From: Noviherbaspirillum pedocola
GTDB taxonomy: Bacteria; Pseudomonadota; Gammaproteobacteria; Burkholderiales; Burkholderiaceae_D
DNA length: 64,000 bases
Assembly (NCBI RefSeq): GCF_016632335.1
Contig: NZ_JAEPBG010000008.1
Coordinates: 1 to 64,000 of the forward strand
Reading direction: 5' to 3'
The translations under genes and the position numbers were made by a program. The notes beneath the pieces were generated by a model. The model was given only the letters and a program-made list of their open reading frames with translations, searched no databases and was not told the origin of the DNA. Of this stretch, positions 31,843 to 39,800 are shown piece after piece. The first letter of the stretch is position 1, and each line of letters starts with the position of its first letter.

Positions 31843-32907
31843 ATGAACCATCCCGAGCTGCAGCAGAAAACCTTTCTCGTTCTGTTGATCGCGGTATCGC
31901 TCGCCTTCTTCTGGGTTCTGCTGCCGTTCTATGGCGCCGTGTTCTGGGGCACGGTGCTGGCCATCCTGTTCGCGCCGCTGTACCGGCGTTTCGCCGCGCG
32001 CATGCCCAAGCGACGCAACCTGGCCGCGATCCTGACGCTGGCCATCGTGCTGTTCATCGTCATCCTGCCGGTAACTTTCATCGCCACCGCGCTGGCGCAG
32101 GAAGTCACGCAGCTCTATGTTCAGGTGCGCTCGGGCCAGATCGATGCCGGCGCGCTGTTCCAGCAGGTGGTCGGCGCGCTGCCGCCATGGCTGGGCAATG
32201 TGCTCGACCGCTTTGACCTGCTGAACCTGGAATCGCTGCGGCAGCGGCTGTCGACCGGCGCCACCGAAGCCAGCCAGCATATCGCCGGCCAGGTGCTCAA
32301 CATCGGCCAGAATACCTTTCAGTTCCTGATCAGCTTCGGCATCATGCTGTACCTGCTGTTCTTCCTGCTGCGCGACGGCGCGATGCTGGCCGCGCGCATT
32401 CGCGATGCGATCCCGCTATCGACCCATCACAAGCGCCACCTGTTCTCGAAATTCACCACCGTCATCCGCGCCACGGTAAAGGGCAATATCGCGGTCGCCG
32501 GTGCGCAGGGCTTGCTTGGCGGACTGATGTTCTGGTTCCTCGGCATCCAGGGCGCGCTGCTGTGGGGCGCGCTAATGACCTTTCTGTCGCTGCTGCCCGC
32601 GGTCGGCGCCGGACTGGTCTGGGCACCGGTGGCGCTGTACTTCCTGGCCGCCGGGCCGGTGTGGAAAGGCGTGACGCTGATTCTGTTCGGCGTGCTCGTC
32701 ATCGGCCTGGTGGACAATCTGCTGCGGCCGATTCTGGTCGGCAAGGACACGCAGATGCCCGATTACGTGGTGCTGATCTCCACGCTCGGCGGCATCGCGG
32801 TCTTCGGCCTGAACGGCTTCGTGATCGGCCCGGCGGTGGCGGCGCTGTTCATTGCCGCCTGGGATCTGTTTTCGGAAACGCCGGAAGTGCATCCGCCGAG
32901 TGACTGA
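31843..32907 (+). CDS. AI-2E family (PerM/YdiK-like) transporter
   Basis: 354 residues with about eight membrane segments: two N-terminal pairs, a long loop (about 100-150), and a C-terminal group including LPAVGAGLVWAPVALYFL and GKDTQMPDYVVLISTLGG. The latter motif is diagnostic for the AI-2E (PF01594) family, whose members export various small molecules or act in Na+/H+ exchange. An AI-2 signalling role cannot be assumed. AAGG lies about seven bases before the ATG. Its stop codon TGA ends at 32907, immediately before the inverted repeat of a MITE-like element. Confidence 0.9.
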   Translation: MNHPELQQKTFLVLLIAVSLAFFWVLLPFYGAVFWGTVLAILFAPLYRRFAARMPKRRNLAAILTLAIVLFIVILPVTFIATALAQEVTQLYVQVRSGQIDAGALFQQVVGALPPWLGNVLDRFDLLNLESLRQRLSTGATEASQHIAGQVLNIGQNTFQFLISFGIMLYLLFFLLRDGAMLAARIRDAIPLSTHHKRHLFSKFTTVIRATVKGNIAVAGAQGLLGGLMFWFLGIQGALLWGALMTFLSLLPAVGAGLVWAPVALYFLAAGPVWKGVTLILFGVLVIGLVDNLLRPILVGKDTQMPDYVVLISTLGGIAVFGLNGFVIGPAVAALFIAAWDLFSETPEVHPPSD

Positions 32908-33145
32908 TACCAATCCCGACCCGTAACGTACCAAATGAAACCGATGGATTTTTTCGCGTGGCAAGGGCGGAGGCGGGGTTTCGAGCGGCATGCCGCTCGC
33001 CGGCGCAGCGGCACTGGCTTGCAAGCCAGTGTGCGCGCTGCAGGCGCGGGAGGAGTGAATAGCTAAGGGCTATTCACGACGAGCGCAACGCCGCCATGCG
33101 GAAAAAGACGCGGTTTCATGGTGCGTTATGGGTCGGGATTGGTAT
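32907..33145. mobile_element. MITE-like non-autonomous element with terminal inverted repeats
   Basis: The left end ATACCAATCCCGACCC and right end GGGTCGGGATTGGTAT are inverted copies; similarity continues inward through TAACG, ACCA and TGAAACCG and fades after about 60 bases. The whole is about 239 bp and encodes nothing. Internal dyads include CACTGGCTTGCAAGCCAGTG and GAATAG/CTATTC. The TA at each outer edge would suit a TA target duplication as made by IS630/mariner-type transposases. No transposase is present, so it would be mobilised in trans or be a relic. Confidence 0.75.
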
Positions 33146-33198
33146 AAGGCTTGACGCCATCGTCATGCGCCCCTGATCCCGCTTGCTACACTCGACCC

Positions 33199-33831
33199 AT
33201 GCATACCAACGGCCCCCCTCCCCGTCATTTCTCGATGATCCGCGGCTTTCACCTGGCGGATTTCTGCACGCTGGCCAATGCCGCCTGCGGCGTGGTCGCA
33301 GTATTCCTGGCCATGCTGTACCTGGTCAGCGGCGAGATGCGGCATTTCTACTGGTCGGTGGCGATGGCGCCGGCAGCGCTGATCTTCGACGTGCTGGACG
33401 GGCGCATCGCGCGCTGGCGCCACCAGCATTCGGCGCTTGGGCGCGAACTCGATTCGCTGGCCGACGTGATTTCCTTCGGCGTGGCGCCGGCGGCGCTGGC
33501 TTTTGCCGCCGGCCTGCGCGGCGGCTGGGATGCGGCGGCGCTGGCCTATTTCGTCTGCTGCGGCGTGAGCCGCCTGGCGCGCTTCAATGTCACTGCGGAA
33601 AGCCTGTCCGGCGGCGGCGAGAAGGTCGCCTATTTCGAAGGCACGCCGATTCCAACTTCGGTGGCCCTGACTGCCATCCTCGCCATCGCCGCCTGGGTCG
33701 GGCGCATCGGCCCGGACATCGTCGGCGGCGTCTGGCAGATCGGCCCGTGGACGCTGCATCCGCTGGCGCTGCTGTTCGTGCTGTCGGGCAGCCTGATGAT
33801 CAGCAAGACGCTGCGCATACCGAAGTTCTGA
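33199..33831 (+). CDS. pssA: CDP-diacylglycerol-serine O-phosphatidyltransferase
   Basis: 210 residues with about six membrane helices. The CDP-alcohol phosphotransferase signature is complete: D67-G-x2-A71-R-x8-G81-x3-D85-x3-D89. It makes phosphatidylserine, precursor of phosphatidylethanolamine, in the inner membrane. The start at 33199 keeps a short polar N-terminus; an internal ATG at 33235 is possible. It follows a MITE-like element and converges on the large exoprotein gene with seven bases between stop codons. Confidence 0.92.
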   Translation: MHTNGPPPRHFSMIRGFHLADFCTLANAACGVVAVFLAMLYLVSGEMRHFYWSVAMAPAALIFDVLDGRIARWRHQHSALGRELDSLADVISFGVAPAALAFAAGLRGGWDAAALAYFVCCGVSRLARFNVTAESLSGGGEKVAYFEGTPIPTSVALTAILAIAAWVGRIGPDIVGGVWQIGPWTLHPLALLFVLSGSLMISKTLRIPKF

Positions 33832-33838
33832 GCGGGCC

Positions 33839-36800
33839 TCAGGGCGCAGGCGCAGGCCCGGGGGCTGCCGCGCTCCTGGCCTTGTCCTGCGGCGTGGGCA
33901 TCGGCACGCCATCTTTGTCCCGCCGCGCGCCTTCGGTCGCCGTCGTACCGGGCAGGGCGGCCTTCTTCGCCTCATCCGTCTTCAGCTCGGTCGTCTTCGT
34001 CTCAGCCTTCTTTGCCTCAGCCTTCTTTGCGTCAGTCGTTTTCGCCTCGGCTTTCTTCGCCGCGGCTTGCCCACGCGCCTGACCGATCACGGGTTTCTTC
34101 TCGGCGACCTTGCGCGTCGCGCCGATGACGGGACCCGGCTTGGCATCCGCGGGCTTGGCATCCGTTGTCGGCTTGGCCGCGGTCCATTCCGGCTTCGCCT
34201 CTTTGGCCTGCGGCGTGCCGCCGGTTTTCGAACTGCCCGAGGCGCTCAGGTTCAGGGTCTGGCCACGGTCCTGCTTCGTCGCCCTTTCCACGCCGCTTCC
34301 CGCATCGATGACGCCGCCGCGTTCGGCACGGATTTCGGTGTTGGTCATCGCGGTCTTGCCGCCAGACTGCAGCCGGACGCGCTCGCCGGTCAGCGCCGTG
34401 CCTTCGTAGCCCTCATTGAAGCCGCCGCGCACCGCTGCGCCGGCCTTGGTCGAGCTTTCGTTCTTGTCGGTCTTGATCGTGTTGTCGTCGACGACGCGCT
34501 TGCCATTGAGCGAGCCGCCGATGGAATTCTCGGTGCTCTTGGCCGCATCCAGCGTCAGATTGCGCCCGGCGACCATGCCCACCTCCCCTTGCGCCTTCAC
34601 CGCGCCGCCTTCCATGCCCAGGTCACGCCCGGCAGCCATGTCCACGCTGCCACCGTGTATCGTGCCGCCACGCCGGGTCGAGCTGGTTGCATAGTCGCCG
34701 GACAGATTCAGGATCTGCTTGTTGCCATCGGCGACATTGCCCGGCGTCGCCTGGCCTTTGTCGTCCAGCGCGGACGTCGTCTTGCGGCTCGTGGATAGCT
34801 TCAGGTCGCCCGAGACTTCGGTGGAAGTGCTGTTGTCCTGCGCCGCCCGGATCTGCAGGTCGCGTCCCGCCGCTACGTCGGCCTTGCCGCCGGCGCGCAG
34901 GTCGGCGCCTTCTAGTTCGGCATCACCGCCGGCGCGCACGCGCAGATTGCCGCCGGATTGCATCGTCGCAGTCACCGCGGTATCGCTGTCGGTCTTCGCA
35001 TATTTCCCTTTCGCGTCCAGGCTGAAGCTCTTCTTGTCGTTCTGCTCCCTCTTTTTCTCGTCCGTGGCGCTTTCCATGCCGAGCTTGAGCTTGCCGCTGG
35101 CGCTGATGGACTCGCTGCTGGCGGTGTCACGCGCGGCATCGACCTTGAGCTTGCCTTTCACGTCGAGGTCGGTATTGCCGCCAGCCTTGAGCTGCGCGCC
35201 CTCCAGCCGCGCATCGCCGCCGGTGGCGATGGCGAGATTGCCGCCGGAGGCGATATCCACCGTCATCGCCTTGCTGCTCGCTTCGCTCGTCTTCGCATAC
35301 TCGCCTTCCAGCCCCGCGCCTTTCTTGCCATCGGCCTCAACCGATGAGACCGATGCGGCAGCGCGGATTTTCTCCGTGTCCTTCGACGTTGTGCTGCGCG
35401 CGGCCACGGCATCGAGCTTGCCGCCGACGTCCAGGCGGGCATCGCCGCCAGCATTCAGCTTCGTGCCCTCCAGCCGGGCGTCGCCGCCGGTGCGTATCGT
35501 CAGGTCGTTCTTTGCCGTAATGCTGGCCACCACCGCCTCCGAAGCGCTGCTGCCCTTGCTGTTCTTCTCGAAGCTGCCCGATATGGCCCCGGAAGCTGCG
35601 CCATCGGTGCCGACATTGGCGCCGGCATTGATCTTGCCCTGGCCATCGATACTCGTCTCGCTGCTGCTCCTGGTATTGGCCGCAGCGCGCGCATCGAGCG
35701 TAGCGGCTTCGAGCTCTACGCCACGCCCGCTGATCTTCGTGCCTTCCAGTGTGGTCGTCCCGGTGGAGACGCTCGTGACGCGGCCGCCGGCCTTGACGCT
35801 GGACACCACGGCGGTGCTGGAAGTATCGAGCTTGTTCCCTTCCTTGTGCTGGTATTGCGCTTCCCCGCCGACGCTGGCGTTGGCATTGACCTGGGTATCC
35901 ACGGACTGCTCGCCCGTGCGCTGGTTGCCGGTGTAGCCGGCGCCAGCAGCGCCGCTGAAACTGGCGGAAGCCGATGCGCCCGCCCCGGCCTTGGCATAAG
36001 CGCCGAGCTTGCCGGCGTCGCTGCCGGAGTTCGTCGTGCCGGACTCGGTGTTGGCCGCGGCCCGGCTCTCGATGGTCTGCGCGCGCTGGCGGAAATCGCC
36101 AGCCGCGTCGATGCTCGTGCCAACGTCGAGTATGCGGCCCTCGGCATTGCGCTCGATGTCGCCGGAACCGGAACGAATCGTCGTCACCTTTGCCGTCGTC
36201 GAACTCTTGTCTTCGCCCGCGGTCTCGCGCTGGAATTGCAGCCCCGCGCCAGCCTTGGCCTCGGCCGAGGCGCTGGCCTTCGCGGAGAGTTCGCCGCTGG
36301 CGCCGGCATGCAGCGAATCCTGATTGAGCGCGCCATGGTCGCCCGCCGAAACGCCGGTGCGTCCCGATGCATCCACCGAAGCGCTGGCGGCGGCATTGGC
36401 GCCGGCATCCAGGTACAGGCCGCCGGTGGTATGGCTTGTGCGCGTGCTCGTGGTCTTGCTGTCCTGGGCAGCGCGGAACTGCATGTCCTTGGCCGACAGC
36501 GCGACCCCTTTCTCGCCCGACAGCTCGGAGCCCTCGACCGCCAGCGCGCCGGTGGAACGCACGGCGAGCACGCCGCCCGAGCGGATAGCGCTGGCCTGAT
36601 GGGTGATTTCGGTCGACGAGGCGTCTTCGGTTTCTGCGCGCACGAGGTCGACGTTGTTGTTCGAGCTTGTCGCCGCCTTGGCATCGGCGCTGGCCGCAAC
36701 CTTGCCGGCGCCTTTGGCCGACACGCGGTCCGGCGCCTGACTGGTTCCTGCGGCTTCCCGAACCGAGAATTCGCCGCTGCCCTCGGCGCTGGCCTTGGCC

Positions 36801-39800
36801 GAGGCGCTGGCCGAAGCATTGTTCTTCGAGTCGATGAAAAAGCCGGCGCCGACCACCGTGCTGCTGCTGCTTTCGGTCTTCTCGTTGCGCGCGGCAAGCA
36901 CATCGACGCGGCCCCCGCTGATGTCGGCATTGCCGCCAGCATCGATTTGCGCACCCTGCAGCACCACTGCCTTGCGGCCGCTGATCTTCAACGCGCCACC
37001 TGCGTCCAGCGTCGCGGCTGCAGCGCGGCGCTCGTCGCTCCGCTCGGTGTGCGTGCTGGATTCGACAATGGCCACGCCAGCCTTGCCGCGCGCATCGGCC
37101 GAGGCGCTTGCCGACGCCGATGCCGAGGCCTTGCCTTCCCCGGAAAGCTCGCGCGCCCCGCGACTTCCCTGCGCGTTCATGTCGCCTTGCGTCACGACGC
37201 TGTCTTCGCGGCTGGACGCGCTGGCGCTGGCCCGGCGGTTGGCGCTGCCGTCGTCATAGCGGCTGCTGCGATTGCTGTCCTGCTTGTCGCTGGCATTGAC
37301 GACGCGCCTGCCGCGATCGTCGGTCAGAGCGCCGCGCGTCTGGGTGTTCGTTGTGCTTTCGCTTTGCTCATCGGCTTTCTTGCGCTTCGGATCGGGCTTG
37401 GCGTCCTTGCCGGCTTCGATTTCCGTGGAAGCGCTGCCACTGCGCTTGCGGGTCGCGGTTTCGCTGGCTACGGTCTTGCCATCGATGTCGCGGCTGCGCT
37501 TGTCGACGCTTAGTCCTTCGCTCGAGGCCGCCGCCTGCGCCTTGGCATTGGTGCTGGTCTCCGAGCTGGAATCAGTCTTGAGGAAGGTCGTGGTCTGGGT
37601 CGTTGTGGATCGGCGCTCGCGGTCTTCGCCGGCTTCGATGCGCACCGCGTCCGCCGCCAGCGCCATGTCGCCCCCGGCTGCAAGCGTCGAGCCGCGCACG
37701 AGCACTGCGCTGCCGGCGCTGGCCGACAGATTGCCGCCAGCCTTGATATCGGATGCGGCATTGCGATCGATGTCCTCGCGTTCGTCGGTGCGCCGGGTGC
37801 CGTACACGCCGCCGCCGACACCCTTGCCGGTTTCGATCTCGGTGCTGGTCCTGTTCGTGACATCGCGCGCGCCATCCACGCGGATGCGTTCGCCGGCTTC
37901 GAGCGACACATCCTTTTGCGCTGACACCGACGAGCCGGTGACGGCGATCTCCCGGCCGGCGGCGATGTCGAGCTTGCCGCCAGCGACGACCTCCGCGCCC
38001 TCGGCAGCGCGCGTGGTGGTCACCTCGGTGCTGGTCTTGCTGGTGCGGCCGCTTTCCTCTTTGGTCACGACCCGCTGTTCCACGCGCGTGGCCGCGCCGA
38101 TATCCACGCGCTCGCCGGCCCGGATCGTCGCATCGCCGCCGGCGGCGACATCCGCGCCGCGCGCCTGCACATTGCGCGCGGCGGTGATGGCAAGGCCGGC
38201 ATCGCTGACGATCGCGGCGCGCTTGCCGACCGTGCCGCGATCCGCATCGACGGCGCTGTCGTTGATCACGCTGCCGGCGCGCGAAGCGACGCTGACCTCG
38301 CGTCCGCGAATCTGGCCGCTGAGATTCTTCACATCGTTCTGCGCGCTGATGTCGAGCTTGCCGCCCTGTATCGTGCCGCCGCGGTTTTCCAGCGCGGTGG
38401 CGTTGATGCGCATGTCGTCGGCGGCGATGACTGCGCCTTTGACAATGCTGTCCTTTGTCGCCTGCGACAGATAAACCACGGGCACGAGCACACGATGACC
38501 TTCGACATTTTGCTCCACCAGCCACAGCATGTCGTGCTTCAGTTTGGCGGCCTGATCGCGGGTCAATGCCAGGCCCAGGCGCAAGCCCATTGCCGAAGCC
38601 TGCTCTGCCGCCCGGTCCATCAACTGCTGGAATTGCGCGGACTCGCTGCCCTGCCCCTGCAGCAGGTTCCTGCCGGTCTCGGCCACGAGCTGCTCACGGA
38701 TCAGGCGCTGTTCATAGTTCGCGTCGCCCAGGCGCAGCGTCAATGCGTTCGGGTCCTGCCCCAGCTGCTGCACCAGGTAGTCAGAGCCGCCAGCATCGAC
38801 GTCGATGACGGCACGGCTGTCGGATGGACCAACGCCGTTGGCTGCGGCATTGCGCGTTTGCTGCGCGGCGTCGGCGCCCCGCTTCGGCTCGGCGCCGCTC
38901 TCGCTCGGGCGAGCGGCCGGCGCGGCGGGACTGATGCCAGCCGGCGTTTCCGGCTTTGTCGCGCCGCCGCTGCCATGGACGAACAGCGGATTGGTTTCGA
39001 TCAGATAGCGCGCTCCGGGCGTGCGGGTCTTCACGAAATAGCCATTCGGATTGGTCGGCAACGCAATCTTGATCAGCGCAAGCCCGCCGATTGCGGCAGC
39101 GCCGGCGCCGTTCATGGCCACGCCTTCCACGCTCTTCTGCGAAGCGGCGCTGACCGCGGCAAGTTGCCGAGCGTCGATCGCCTTGACCTTGGCCTGGTAA
39201 GGCGAACCCTGGTTGCGCAGTGTGCCGCCCTTGAAGTCGAGCTTGCCGGCATAAATGCCGGAGTCGACGCCGCCCACGGTTTCGCGCTGGGTTTCGCGCC
39301 AGTACCCCCGATCCACGGGCGCAGAATTGTTCTTCGTCACGCCGCTGAACGATTTGCCGGTCGCATCGAGCGCCTCTGCATCGCTGGTCGGGTAGTAATA
39401 GGTGTAGTCATGCTCTTCGCGCCAGACATTCTTGAATGTATGGACCACCTTGTAACGCAGCACCGACTCGGTCTTCTCGACATGCAGGTCCTGGTTCACG
39501 AAAGCCTGCGCATCCTTCGCGCCGCTGCCGATGCGCATTTCCCGCGCTGACAGTATCCCGGCCCGGTTTTCACCACTCTTGCCATAGTCGATGTCGAGCT
39601 TGTTGCCAGCAATGATTTTCCCTTGAGGCGACGCCTTGCCAACGAGCTCTTCGGTCACCGTCCTGACAACCTCGTAGACGCGCTCTTCGGTATAACCAAA
39701 GGCGCCGAGCGGATCGCCGCTGTTGTATTTCTTGGCGTACGAGATTTCCTTGGCCTCACTGGTAGAGACGTCGCGCACGATTTCCGGCATGTCACCGATC

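Noticed and set aside
33839-34400. Contact-dependent inhibition toxin and immunity pair at the 3' end of the exoprotein gene
   Set aside because: No VENN motif or toxin-like fold is seen, and the next gene, seven bases away on the other strand, is pssA.
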